From positions 1,922,001 to 1,986,000 of the forward strand of contig NZ_CP019428.1 in the NCBI RefSeq assembly GCF_009834565.1: 64,000 bases of DNA, in the 5' to 3' direction. Position 1 is the stretch's first letter, and the number at the start of each line of letters is the position of its first letter. This stretch comes from Pseudomonas sp. R76. Its GTDB lineage: Bacteria > Pseudomonadota > Gammaproteobacteria > Pseudomonadales > Pseudomonadaceae. The notes under the pieces were generated by a model. It did no database searches. It saw only the letters and a list, made by a program, of their open reading frames with translations, and had not been told where the DNA came from. The position numbers and the translations under genes were made by a program. Below are positions 28,364 to 37,496 of this stretch, in pieces.

Positions 28364-28415
28364 AGTGGGAGCCGGGCTTATGTGGGAGCTACCACACAAG
28401 CCAGCCCCTACAGGG
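28364..28415. repeat. degenerate REP remnants
   Basis: Two broken left arms (GTGGGAGCCGGGCTTA and TGTGGGAGCT) and a right arm (AAGCCAGCCCCTACAGG) are packed into 52 bp between the LysR and NmrA-like genes. Confidence 0.6.
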
Positions 28416-28416
28416 A

Positions 28417-29031
28417 TCAGTAGCCGACGGTGAAACGCTGGCGCGAGTGCTTCGGCGACTCAACCTCGTCAATCAACGCAATCGCGTAATCAGCAAAGCT
28501 GATCCAGCTGCGCCCTTCAGCGCTCACCAGCAAGTCATCCTGGCCGACGCGGAATTTACCGGTGCGCTCAGTCTCAACGAACTCCGCCGACGGCGACAGG
28601 AAGGTCCAATCCAGTTCCTTTTCCTGACGCAGCGTTTCCAGAAACTCAGCACCGGCGCTGGCTTCGGCCTTGTACTCGGCCGGGAACCCAGGGCTGTCGA
28701 TCACGCGCCCGCCACCCGGCAACAACAACGAACCCGCACCGCCGACCACCAACAGGCGCTTGACCCCGGCTTTTTTCACCGGGCCGATCACGGCACTGGC
28801 CGGCAGCGTGGCGAAGTGCGCCGCACTGATCACCACATCGTTGCCGCTGACAGCCTGTTGCAACGCGTTGGCATCCAGGGCGTCGACTTGCTTGACGGTA
28901 ACGCCCGGGCGCGCCGCCAGTTTGTCGGTATTACGGGCGATGGCGGTGACGCTGTGCCCACGACGCAGCGCTTCTTCCAGCAGTTGGCTACCGGCACGGC
29001 CGGTGGCACCAATGATTGCGATCTTGCTCAT
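28417..29031 (-). CDS. NAD(P)-binding NmrA/atypical-SDR-like protein
   Basis: A 204-residue Rossmann protein. The dinucleotide motif IAIIGATGRAGSQLLEEAL is at residues 3-21; no YxxxK catalytic pair is obvious, as in NmrA-like redox sensors and NAD(P)H-binding reductases. Start ATG 29031. The MBL-fold gene lies 33 bp upstream on the same strand, so the two are probably one operon under the divergent LysR at 30036. Confidence 0.82.
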   Translation of the reverse strand: MSKIAIIGATGRAGSQLLEEALRRGHSVTAIARNTDKLAARPGVTVKQVDALDANALQQAVSGNDVVISAAHFATLPASAVIGPVKKAGVKRLLVVGGAGSLLLPGGGRVIDSPGFPAEYKAEASAGAEFLETLRQEKELDWTFLSPSAEFVETERTGKFRVGQDDLLVSAEGRSWISFADYAIALIDEVESPKHSRQRFTVGY

Positions 29032-29064
29032 GACGTTCTCCAGTACGTTAAGGTTTAAAACCAT

Positions 29065-29931
29065 TCACCACTTCATTTCGCCCTTGGCCACTTTGGCGCC
29101 CAACTCCAGGCTGCTCTCGTCGGCAAGGTTCGGGTAACGCTTCTTCATGGCGGCGATCAGTGCGGTGGAGTCCTTGGCTTTGGCGGTCTCGATATCGAAG
29201 GCTTTGATGTAGTCGGCGGTGAAGGCCACGGACTGCACCGTCGGTGTACCCAGGTAATGGCCCGGAATCACGGTATGGGGTTTCAGCGCTTCAATGCGTT
29301 TAAGCGTCGTCAGCCAGTCGGCGTGCGACTTGGCGGTTTGCGTGTCGGCCATCCAGACGTGGGTGTTTTCAAAGACCACCACACCGCCGACGACCGCTTT
29401 GATCGAGGGGATCCACACAAAAGTGCGGTCCGGCTGTGCACCGTCCAGGCCGATCACTTCCAGCGTCTTGCCTTCCAGGGTCAGGGTATGGCCTGGTAGC
29501 ACCTGCGGGACGATGGTTTTGCTCGGTGCGTCGGCGCCCAGTTTCGGGCCCCAGAACGCGAGCTTCTGCTCGGCGGTGGCCTTGATGTGGTCGACCACCG
29601 GCTGCGTCGCCAGTACCTTCGCGTCGGGGAACGCCTTCGTCAGCACTTCAAGGCCGAAGTAGTAATCCGGGTCGCCGTCGCTGACGTAGATAGTGGTCAG
29701 GTGTTTGCCGCTGGCGCGAATCTTTGTCACCAGTTGCTCAGCCTGAGCATTGCCGAATTGCGCGTTTACCAGGATGACGTCGTGTTCGCCGCTGACCAGC
29801 ACCGAGCTGACGGGCATCATCGCCGACTCACCGGGGTTGTAGGCGTCGAGCTTCAGGTCGGCGGCGGCCGCGTGGGCGGCGAATGCCAGGGCGGCCGTTG
29901 CGGTGGCCAATCGTTTGAGCATCGAGATCAT
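29065..29931 (-). CDS. exported metallo-beta-lactamase-fold protein with altered metal motif
   Basis: A 288-residue protein with a signal peptide (residues 4-23, cleaved about AAAA-DL). The body follows the metallo-hydrolase fold through GEHDVILVNAQ, VIPGHYLG and ENTHVW. The metal motif HxHxDH is replaced: residues 84-91 read SDGDPDYY, so all three His positions are Asp, Asp and Tyr. Either metal binding is different or hydrolase activity is lost. GGAG about six bases before ATG 29931 supports the start. Operon with the NmrA-like gene. Confidence 0.78.
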   Translation of the reverse strand: MISMLKRLATATAALAFAAHAAAADLKLDAYNPGESAMMPVSSVLVSGEHDVILVNAQFGNAQAEQLVTKIRASGKHLTTIYVSDGDPDYYFGLEVLTKAFPDAKVLATQPVVDHIKATAEQKLAFWGPKLGADAPSKTIVPQVLPGHTLTLEGKTLEVIGLDGAQPDRTFVWIPSIKAVVGGVVVFENTHVWMADTQTAKSHADWLTTLKRIEALKPHTVIPGHYLGTPTVQSVAFTADYIKAFDIETAKAKDSTALIAAMKKRYPNLADESSLELGAKVAKGEMKW

Positions 29932-30035
29932 GTGCAGCTCCAGTAGGCGATAAGTGATGCACAGAGCTTAGTTGCACCAAACGTCACAAAAAATGCCATG
30001 CTTGAACATAGTTTGTTTCTAAAAGCGTGCAAATC

Positions 30036-30941
30036 ATGGATCGTCTTCAAGCAATGCGGGTGTTTGTCACGGTAGTCGACCTGGGCAGCCAGTCAGCCGC
30101 CGCTGATCAGCTGGACCTGTCGCGGCCGGTGGTGTCGCGTTATCTGGCGGAGCTTGAGGATTGGGTCGGCGCTCGCTTGATGCACCGCACCACGCGCAAG
30201 CTCAGCCTCACTGCGGCCGGTGGCGAAATGCTGCCCCGTTGTCGGCAAATGCTCGAGTTGTGCAACGACATGCAGTCGGCCGTCAGTGAGCCGGACGAAG
30301 CGCCGCGCGGCCAGTTGCGGCTGAGTGTCAGCAGCTCATTCGGCCAGGCGCAGCTGGCGGATGCCGTGGCCGAGTTCGTCAAGCGCTACCCGCTGGTCAG
30401 TATCGATATGCAGATGCTCGACCGTACGGTGAACCTGGTGGATGAGCGCATCGACCTGGCGATCCGCACCAGTTTTGAGCTGGACCCCAACCTGATCGCG
30501 CGTAAACTCACGCTGTGCCGCTCGGTGATTTGCGCCTCGCCGGCGTACCTGCTGGAGCATGCACAGCCGCAGCAGGTGCACGACCTGGTTGAGCACAACT
30601 GCCTCACGCATTCCTACTTCGGCAAAAGTCTGTGGCACTTCACCGAACACGGCGAGCCGGTGTCGGTGGCGGTGCAGGGCAATATCAGCGCTAACGAGGC
30701 GACCACGCTGTTACGGGTGACGCTGGCCGGGGCGGGCGTGGCGCGGCTGCCCAGTTATCAGGCGGGGGATTACATTCGCCGCGGCGAACTGATTCGTTTA
30801 CTGCCCGAGGCCGAACCGCAACAGATGAATGTTTACGCGGTGTACGCCTCGCGCAAACACATGCCGTTGGCGCTGCGCAGCCTGCTGGATTTTCTGGTGC
30901 TGCGCTTCCCTGAAGAACCGGTCTGGGACATCGGGCTCTGA
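30036..30941 (+). CDS. LysR-family regulator
   Basis: A 301-residue LysR protein. MDRLQAMRVFVTVVDLGSQS is followed by HTH SAAADQLDLSRPVVSRYLAE. ATG 30036 preferred over the GTG at 30027. Divergent from the MBL-fold/NmrA-like pair with a 104-bp gap, and probably their regulator (inference). Confidence 0.87.
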   Translation: MDRLQAMRVFVTVVDLGSQSAAADQLDLSRPVVSRYLAELEDWVGARLMHRTTRKLSLTAAGGEMLPRCRQMLELCNDMQSAVSEPDEAPRGQLRLSVSSSFGQAQLADAVAEFVKRYPLVSIDMQMLDRTVNLVDERIDLAIRTSFELDPNLIARKLTLCRSVICASPAYLLEHAQPQQVHDLVEHNCLTHSYFGKSLWHFTEHGEPVSVAVQGNISANEATTLLRVTLAGAGVARLPSYQAGDYIRRGELIRLLPEAEPQQMNVYAVYASRKHMPLALRSLLDFLVLRFPEEPVWDIGL

Positions 30942-31040
30942 ACCCGACATAAAGATGTTGAATGGCGCCCCATAATGGCAACTCGCCCTGACTGACCTAT
31001 GCTTTAAACAGCACCGAGTCGATGTGTTCAGAGGTGTGCC

Positions 31041-31217
31041 ATGACGCTAAAAATTAGAAAGTACCTGATGATTTTCATCCTGTCCGCCGCGGCGACCGCG
31101 CTGTACGGCACGGCCGCCTACCGGGTTGAACAGACTCGCATGCAGCCGACCTTTGCGGTCAGCTGCCATCAGGACCTGTGCGTGCCACGCACCGGCAGTT
31201 TCAGCGCGCTCAGATGA
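31041..31217 (+). CDS. small single-span membrane protein, unknown
   Basis: A 58-residue frame with GAGG seven bases before ATG 31041. It has a basic start (MTLKIRKY), one hydrophobic segment at about residues 9-26 and a soluble tail with two Cys (SCHQDLC). No family recognised. It ends just before a REP cluster. The ribosome binding site and membrane segment argue that it is real; no homology was tested. Confidence 0.5.
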   Translation: MTLKIRKYLMIFILSAAATALYGTAAYRVEQTRMQPTFAVSCHQDLCVPRTGSFSALR

Positions 31218-31222
31218 TCGTT

Positions 31223-31294
31223 GATCGTTCCCACGCTCTGCTGATCGTTCCCACGCTCCGCGTGGGAACGCCCGCCCCGGACGCTCCGCGTCCC
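31223..31294. repeat. GTTCCCACGC-type palindromic repeat, incomplete
   Basis: Two copies of GATCGTTCCCACGCTC, the second continuing into its inverted arm CGCGTGGGAACG, then ACGCTCCGCGTCCC. It is a shortened form of the two complete elements at 53145 and 56689 and abuts the pobR stop. Confidence 0.7.
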
Positions 31295-32170
31295 CTAATC
31301 AGCCTTCAGTTGCTCGCGAAACGCCTTGGGCGAAAACCCGACCCGCCGGCGAAACAGCCGGGAGAAGTTGGTCGGGTCGGAAAACCCCAACACCTCCGAC
31401 ATCTCATTGATGGTCATGCTGGTGTAGGTCAGCAGGCGCTTGGCTTCCAGCAACTGGCGGTCATGCATGATCTGCAACGCAGGCTGCCCGCCCAACTCCC
31501 GACACGTCCCGTTCAGGTGTGAGACCGAGATGCCCAGCTTGTGGGCCAAATCCTCAATCTTCGGGTGTTCGCGGTAATGCTGTTCAACCAACTGGGTAAA
31601 GCGGCGGAAATATTCACGCCCGCGCGGTGCGCGCGGGTGGCGACGCTGGATCGCCTGGCGGCTGATCCACACCAGCAGCACGCTGACCAGTGCGTGCATC
31701 ATCATGTCGCGCGCCGGCTGCTCATCGGCGTATTCGTCCTGCAGGCGTGCGAACAGGCCGTTGAGGTAATCGCTGTCCTTGCCGGCCGGGTAATTACCCA
31801 GCACTTGCAGGCCATCCACCGTGGTGCCCAACTGAGCGTGCAAATGGCTGACCAGCGGCGCCGACAGCGTCACGATGAAACCTTCTACATCCTCGGCAAA
31901 CCGAAACCCGTGCACACACAAGGGCGGCAGCACCTGCAAGGTCGCCTCGTTGAGCGTGGTGCGCTGGCCTTCGATTTCCAGCTGCGCCTGGCCTTTGTGG
32001 ACATACAACAACTGGCACAGATCCGCGTGCCGGTGGGGCTGGATTTCCCACTGGTATTCTCGGCTGCGCCGGGAAATGGTTTCGCAGTGCAACAAATCGG
32101 GCGTCGGCCATTGCTGGCTTTCCCCGTAAAGCTTGAAGACCGGAATCGCGGTACTGGCAGTTTTGGTCAT
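31295..32170 (-). CDS. pobR: PobR, AraC-family activator of 4-hydroxybenzoate hydroxylase
   Basis: A 291-residue AraC/XylS protein. The N-terminal cupin (IQPHRHADLCQLLYVHKGQA) would bind 4-hydroxybenzoate. The C-terminal HTH pair is IEDLAHKLGISVSHLN and INEMSEVLGFSDPTNFSRLF. It is divergent from pobA, the classic Pseudomonas arrangement in which PobR with 4-hydroxybenzoate activates pobA. The identity rests on this context plus sequence memory. Confidence 0.9.
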   Translation of the reverse strand: MTKTASTAIPVFKLYGESQQWPTPDLLHCETISRRSREYQWEIQPHRHADLCQLLYVHKGQAQLEIEGQRTTLNEATLQVLPPLCVHGFRFAEDVEGFIVTLSAPLVSHLHAQLGTTVDGLQVLGNYPAGKDSDYLNGLFARLQDEYADEQPARDMMMHALVSVLLVWISRQAIQRRHPRAPRGREYFRRFTQLVEQHYREHPKIEDLAHKLGISVSHLNGTCRELGGQPALQIMHDRQLLEAKRLLTYTSMTINEMSEVLGFSDPTNFSRLFRRRVGFSPKAFREQLKAD

Positions 32171-32243
32171 GGTTTCAATCCGATACTCAGGATAGTGGTG
32201 CGGTAATCGCCCCGATTGGCAAAAAGCACAGGCTTTGTCTCAG

Positions 32244-32278
32244 TTTTCACCTTCTTATGATGCTCACTCAAGTGAAAA
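32244..32278. promoter_or_regulatory. TTTTCAC/GTGAAAA inverted repeat between pobR and pobA
   Basis: TTTTCAC at 32244-32250 and GTGAAAA at 32272-32278 are perfect inverted heptamers with 21 bp between them, inside the 181-bp divergent gap. The centre-to-centre spacing of 28 bp is near three helix turns. A candidate PobR operator by position and symmetry; unproven. Confidence 0.4.
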
Positions 32279-32297
32279 ATGATCAGTAACAAGATGA

Positions 32298-33545
<1,248 letters not shown>

Positions 33546-33612
33546 CCTGCTATCGTATCGAGCATTCCCGCGGGCCTTTCCTTTCCTGCGGGCCTTGCTC
33601 GAAGGTTCTGCC

Positions 33613-35130
33613 GTGACCAACCTGAATCAGCCTACCCAACCCGTTCCCGCCGTGCGCAGTGTGCTGGTCGCCTTGATGCTGGCGATCTTCCTCGGTGCCC
33701 TCGACCAGACCATCGTCGCCTTGTCGATGCCGGCCATCTCCGCGCAGTTCCATGACGTCAACCTGCTGGCCTGGGTGATCTCCGGCTACATGGTGGCGAT
33801 GACGGTGGCGGTGCCGATCTACGGCAAGCTCGGCGACCTGTACGGGCGCCGACCGATGATGCTGATCGGCATGGGCGTGTTCACCTTGGCGTCGGTGTTC
33901 TGCGGGATGGCGCAGAGCATGGAGCAGTTGGTGCTGGCGCGGATTCTCCAGGGTATTGGCGCCGGTGGGATGATCTCGGTGAGCCAGGCGATCATTGGCG
34001 ACATCATCCCGCCCCGTGAACGCGGGCGCTATCAGGGCTATTTCAGCAGCATGTACGCGGTGGCCAGCGTGGCCGGGCCGGTGCTCGGCGGCTACATGAC
34101 TGAATACTTGTCGTGGCGTTGGGTGTTTTTGATCAACCTGCCGCTGGGCGCGGGCGCCTGGTACGTGGCGCATCGCACCCTGGTCGGGTTGCCGGTGCCG
34201 CAGCGCAAGCCGATCATTGATTATCTCGGCACGGTGCTGATGATCATCGGGCTGACGGCCTTGCTGCTGGGCATCACTGAAATCGGCCAGGGCCATCATT
34301 GGCGTGATCAGCAAGTGCTGGGGCTACTGGCGTGTGCGTTGGTGGCGTTGACGGTGTTTGTCTGGCATGAGCGCCGCGCGCGTGAGCCGTTGCTGCCGAT
34401 GCACCTGTTTGCCAACCGCAGTGCGGTGTTGTGCTGGTGCACGATTTTTTTCACCAGCTTTCAGGCGATTTCCCTGACAGTGTTGATGCCGCTGCGGTAT
34501 CAGACGGTGACCGGCTCTGGCGCGGACAGTGCCGCGCTGCACTTGCTGCCGCTGGCGTTTGGCCTGCCGGTGGGGGCGTATTGTGCCGGGCGTCTGACCT
34601 CGGTGACGGGGCGTTATAAGCCGATGATTCTGACCGGGGCGTTGCTTAGCCCGTTTGCGATTCTGGGCATGGCCTACAGCGCGCCGCAGGCGGTCGGGAT
34701 GACCGCGGTGTTCATGTTGCTGTGCGGGATTGCGGCGGGGATGCAGTTTCCGACGTCCTTGGTGGGGACGCAGAATTCGGTGGAACAGCGGGATATCGGC
34801 GTGGCGACCAGCACCACCAACCTGTTCCGCTCCCTCGGCGGCGCGGTGGGCGTGGCGTGCATGTCGGCGTTGCTGCTGGCGTTGTTGCAGGATTCGAGCT
34901 TTGCGCATTTGGCCAGCGGCGCGCTGGTGGCCGAGGGCAGTTCCGGCAACGTGCTGCTCGACGGCCTCAACGCCGCCCCCGGCCCGGCGCAGGATGCGTT
35001 ACGCGGGGAATTGGCGGTGACGTTCCGGCACTTGCTGATGGTCAGTGCCGCGGTGTCGCTGCTGGGGCTGGCGGCAGCAATAGCAATGCCAAACCGCGTG
35101 CTGCGCGGGCGTGAAGACAAGGCCAAGTAA
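33613..35130 (+). CDS. DHA2-family (EmrB-like, 14-helix) MFS exporter
   Basis: A 505-residue transporter starting at GTG 33613 with GAAGG seven bases upstream. Motif GALDQTIVALSMPAI in helix 1 and GKLGDLYGRRPMM in the 2-3 loop mark the DHA2 drug:H+ antiporters. Hydrophobicity suggests 14 spans. It follows pobA on the same strand and could export aromatic acids, but the family is mostly multidrug. The last 36 bases of the gene are repeated downstream at 35264. Confidence 0.86.
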   Translation: MTNLNQPTQPVPAVRSVLVALMLAIFLGALDQTIVALSMPAISAQFHDVNLLAWVISGYMVAMTVAVPIYGKLGDLYGRRPMMLIGMGVFTLASVFCGMAQSMEQLVLARILQGIGAGGMISVSQAIIGDIIPPRERGRYQGYFSSMYAVASVAGPVLGGYMTEYLSWRWVFLINLPLGAGAWYVAHRTLVGLPVPQRKPIIDYLGTVLMIIGLTALLLGITEIGQGHHWRDQQVLGLLACALVALTVFVWHERRAREPLLPMHLFANRSAVLCWCTIFFTSFQAISLTVLMPLRYQTVTGSGADSAALHLLPLAFGLPVGAYCAGRLTSVTGRYKPMILTGALLSPFAILGMAYSAPQAVGMTAVFMLLCGIAAGMQFPTSLVGTQNSVEQRDIGVATSTTNLFRSLGGAVGVACMSALLLALLQDSSFAHLASGALVAEGSSGNVLLDGLNAAPGPAQDALRGELAVTFRHLLMVSAAVSLLGLAAAIAMPNRVLRGREDKAK

Positions 35131-35133
35131 CTG

Positions 35134-35222
35134 TGTGGGAGCTGGCTTACCTGCGATAGCGGTGTATCAGTGCCGGCTGTGCAAACTGACCCACCGCTAT
35201 CGCAGGCAAGCCAGCTCCCACA
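35134..35222. repeat. REP pair, TTACCTGCGAT/TTGCCTGCGAT subtype
   Basis: Left arm TGTGGGAGCTGGCTTACCTG (one change from the consensus TTGCCTG) with inverted right arm ending CAAGCCAGCTCCCACA, directly after the DHA2 stop. Confidence 0.88.
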
Positions 35223-35263
35223 GGGATTGCATTCCAGTTCTGATCCGGGGGGTTAGTACCCAG

Positions 35264-35299
35264 GTGCTGCGCGGGCGTGAAGACAAGACCATGTAACTG
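35264..35299 (+). repeat. second copy of the 3' end of the DHA2 gene
   Basis: Positions 35264-35299 match 35098-35133, the final 36 bases of and just beyond the DHA2 gene, at 34 of 36 bases. The copy would read VLRGREDKTM, against VLRGREDKAK in the gene. The REP pair at 35134-35222 lies between the copies. Confidence 0.85.
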
Positions 35300-35317
35300 A
35301 CACAATCGAGATCCAAA

Positions 35318-35407
35318 TGTGGGAGCGGGCTTGCTCGCGAAAGCGGTGTGTCATTCACAGTTGTTTTTAACTGAACCACCGCATTCGCGAGCAAGCCCGC
35401 TCCCACA
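35318..35407. repeat. REP pair, TTGCTCGCGAA subtype
   Basis: Arm TGTGGGAGCGGGCTTGCTCG and its inverted copy ending GCAAGCCCGCTCCCACA, separated by a 45-bp variable centre. It follows the duplicated gene tail and precedes the Cache gene stop. Confidence 0.88.
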
Positions 35408-35427
35408 GGGTTGACCGCGTTCAAACC

Positions 35428-36264
35428 TTAAGGGCTGTAATACCCGACCGCTGCCATGAAATGCCCGGTCTTGCGCAAGTAGGCGTGCTTGTTTTCGACC
35501 TTGTCGGTTACCGGGTTTTTCCAGCGGTACTTGTATTCACCCTGATCCTGCTCGGCCATCAGCTTGAGGATCGGCTCGCCTACCGGCCTGCCATCCGGGT
35601 CTTTGATCTTGCGAAAGTCAGTATTCACCAGGCGCAGATTAGTGCCATGGGCCACATACCGCGCGGTATTCAGGTCCACCACAAACACGTACAAGTCATC
35701 CTGCAGAAACCCGCCCTGCAACGCGTTGATCGCCTTGAGCGTGCCGGCTTCATCCTTGATCAGCGCTTTCACCGCCTTGTCGCGCAAACCGCGAGCTTGC
35801 TCCGGTGTTGCCCTTGGCAGGTAATAGCCGACTGCCAGAATCCGCTCGCCGACCCGCTGGTAAAACACATGCTTGCGCTCAACCTTGCCGTCGTTCCAGT
35901 TCTGCCAGCGGTATTCCGCCTGCTGGATGCCTTGGCCCTCGGGCACTGCCAGCGCTTGTTTGAACGAGGCTTGCAGGTCCGGGCCCAGCTGTTCGGACAC
36001 ATCACGGCCGATCAACGCGGAGGAGGGGCCGCCGCTGGCCAGCAACACGCCTTGGGTATCGACCACAAACACATAACGGTCGTGGTCGATAAATTCACCC
36101 TGGCGACTGAACGCCGCAAAGGCCTTGTCGCCGTTGCTCTGGTAGTAGGCCAGCGCCTTTTCCAGCAGGGCCTTGGCGGCCTGGGCGTCCTCATCCTGAG
36201 TGGCCGCGTGCACCTGGCTGAAACACAGCAACAGCAGCCACGTGAGTCGGAGCAGTCCTTTCAT
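35428..36264 (-). CDS. periplasmic Cache-domain protein (no signalling output)
   Basis: A 278-residue protein with signal peptide MKGLLRLTWLLLLCFSQVHA, then two Cache-like PAS folds. Each has a YVFVVD strand (residues about 66 and 190) and a VGYYLP or VGYYSP close. There is no second membrane span, kinase, cyclase or methyl-accepting domain, so it can only bind a ligand in the periplasm or pass it to a partner. GAGGG before ATG 36264 supports the start. pheC is 50 bp upstream on the same strand; they are likely cotranscribed. Confidence 0.8.
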   Translation of the reverse strand: MKGLLRLTWLLLLCFSQVHAATQDEDAQAAKALLEKALAYYQSNGDKAFAAFSRQGEFIDHDRYVFVVDTQGVLLASGGPSSALIGRDVSEQLGPDLQASFKQALAVPEGQGIQQAEYRWQNWNDGKVERKHVFYQRVGERILAVGYYLPRATPEQARGLRDKAVKALIKDEAGTLKAINALQGGFLQDDLYVFVVDLNTARYVAHGTNLRLVNTDFRKIKDPDGRPVGEPILKLMAEQDQGEYKYRWKNPVTDKVENKHAYLRKTGHFMAAVGYYSP

Positions 36265-36314
36265 TACCCGTCCCTCATTGTTATTGATGTGAGCACAGCG
36301 TAGACGCCTGCGGC

Positions 36315-37079
36315 TCAGGGCGCCGCCAGCCATTGATTGACGATACCGTCGTACACGCCGGTGGCGACGCTCAAGTGCAACCACTGGTCGACATAGCTTT
36401 TCCAGGCCACGTCATCGCGGGGCAGCAGGAAGGCTTTTTCGCTGTACTGCATTTGCCGCTCCGGGTTGACCGCGCACAGCCCTGGCTTGAGCTTCTGCTG
36501 GTAGCGCGCCTCGCTGGCGTCAGTAATCATCACGTCGGCCTTGCCCGCCAGCAGCTCATCGAAGATGGTCACGTTATCGTGTAAACGAATCTGCGCCTGG
36601 CCCAAGTGGGCGCGGGCAAACACTTCGTTGGTGCCGCCCGCCGGCTCGATCACGCGCACCTGCGGCTGGTTGATCTGTTCGACGGTCTGGTAGCGCTGCA
36701 CATCGGCGCAGCGTACCAGCGGGATCTTGCCGTCCACGCCCAAGGCCTGGCTGAAGAAGGCTTTTTTCTGCCGCTCCAGGGACACCGAAATACCGCCCAC
36801 GGCGATGTCGCAACGTTGAGCGAGGAAGTCCGGCATCAGGGTTTTCCAGGTAGTCGGCACCCAGGTGATTTTCGCGTTCAGGCTCTTGGCCAGCGACTCG
36901 GCCATGGCAATGTCGATGCCTTCATAGCTGCCGTCGGCGCGCAGCGAGGTGTAGGGCTTGTAGTCGCCGGTGGTGCACACGGTGAGCGTGCCGCGCTGCA
37001 GCACCGCGTCGAGGCGCGATTCGGCCACGGCGTGGGTGGCCAGGCTGGCCAACAGGCAGAAGGTGAGGGGAGCTTTCAT
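36315..37079 (-). CDS. pheC: periplasmic cyclohexadienyl dehydratase
   Basis: A 254-residue exported protein. Signal peptide MKAPLTFCLLASLATHAVA, then a class II solute-binding fold. Sequence (TTGDYKPYTS, GGTNEVFARAHL, NVTIFDELLAGKADVMITD, EKAFLLPRDD) follows P. aeruginosa PheC, which converts prephenate or arogenate to phenylpyruvate or phenylalanine in the periplasm. Amino-acid ABC binding proteins share the fold and are the alternative. No permease is nearby, which favours PheC. ATG 37079 is chosen for the signal peptide. Confidence 0.85.
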   Translation of the reverse strand: MKAPLTFCLLASLATHAVAESRLDAVLQRGTLTVCTTGDYKPYTSLRADGSYEGIDIAMAESLAKSLNAKITWVPTTWKTLMPDFLAQRCDIAVGGISVSLERQKKAFFSQALGVDGKIPLVRCADVQRYQTVEQINQPQVRVIEPAGGTNEVFARAHLGQAQIRLHDNVTIFDELLAGKADVMITDASEARYQQKLKPGLCAVNPERQMQYSEKAFLLPRDDVAWKSYVDQWLHLSVATGVYDGIVNQWLAAP

Positions 37080-37496
37080 GCAGTCGAATCCTTTGGGGGC
37101 ATGATCGGGGGCGGTCATTATTTCCAGCGGGGCGGCCCGGTAGCAAGGCCTATGCAATGTTTAGCCAACGCGCAACCAAACTCCATCAACCCTGAATTTA
37201 ACCCCCCTGTGCAGGCGTGTGACGCTGCCGGGCATCTACCTCACTGTGAATCCCCCATGGACGGTTCCCCCGACACTCACCCCGCGACACCGCCTGGCAC
37301 CCTGGTGCCGAGCTGTCCGTCGATTGTCGAGGCACTGCCCTCCGAGCTGGCCTTCTGGGCCCTGTTCCACTGCCGCCACGCCCGCCCACCAGATACCTCT
37401 CTCCTACGTTGATTTGCCCCATGGATGACGCGCACCTGTGCGCATCTGCCCGGCGGCGCCTGTGCGCCTGCCTGACGCAAACGTATGAGAATTGTC
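37080..37496. other. 417-bp intergenic region with three small palindromes
   Basis: It separates divergent pheC and the ligase gene, with no convincing gene inside. It contains GGCACC-CT-GGTGCC at 37296-37309, GCGCAC-CT-GTGCGC at 37430-37443 and GGCGC-CTGT-GCGCC at 37455-37468. The last two share a direct repeat (GCRCCTGTGCGC) and lie 30-70 bases before the ligase start, so they would fold in its leader RNA or serve as operators. Confidence 0.5.

Noticed and set aside
35111..35296. Open frame after the DHA2 gene ending in the duplicated tail
   Set aside because: It runs through a REP element and has no start signal. It only exists because of the tail duplication, which is reported instead.
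37219..37428. Open frame in the pheC-ligase gap (69 codons)
   Set aside because: No ribosome binding site, odd composition (Pro and His rich) and it crosses the palindromes.
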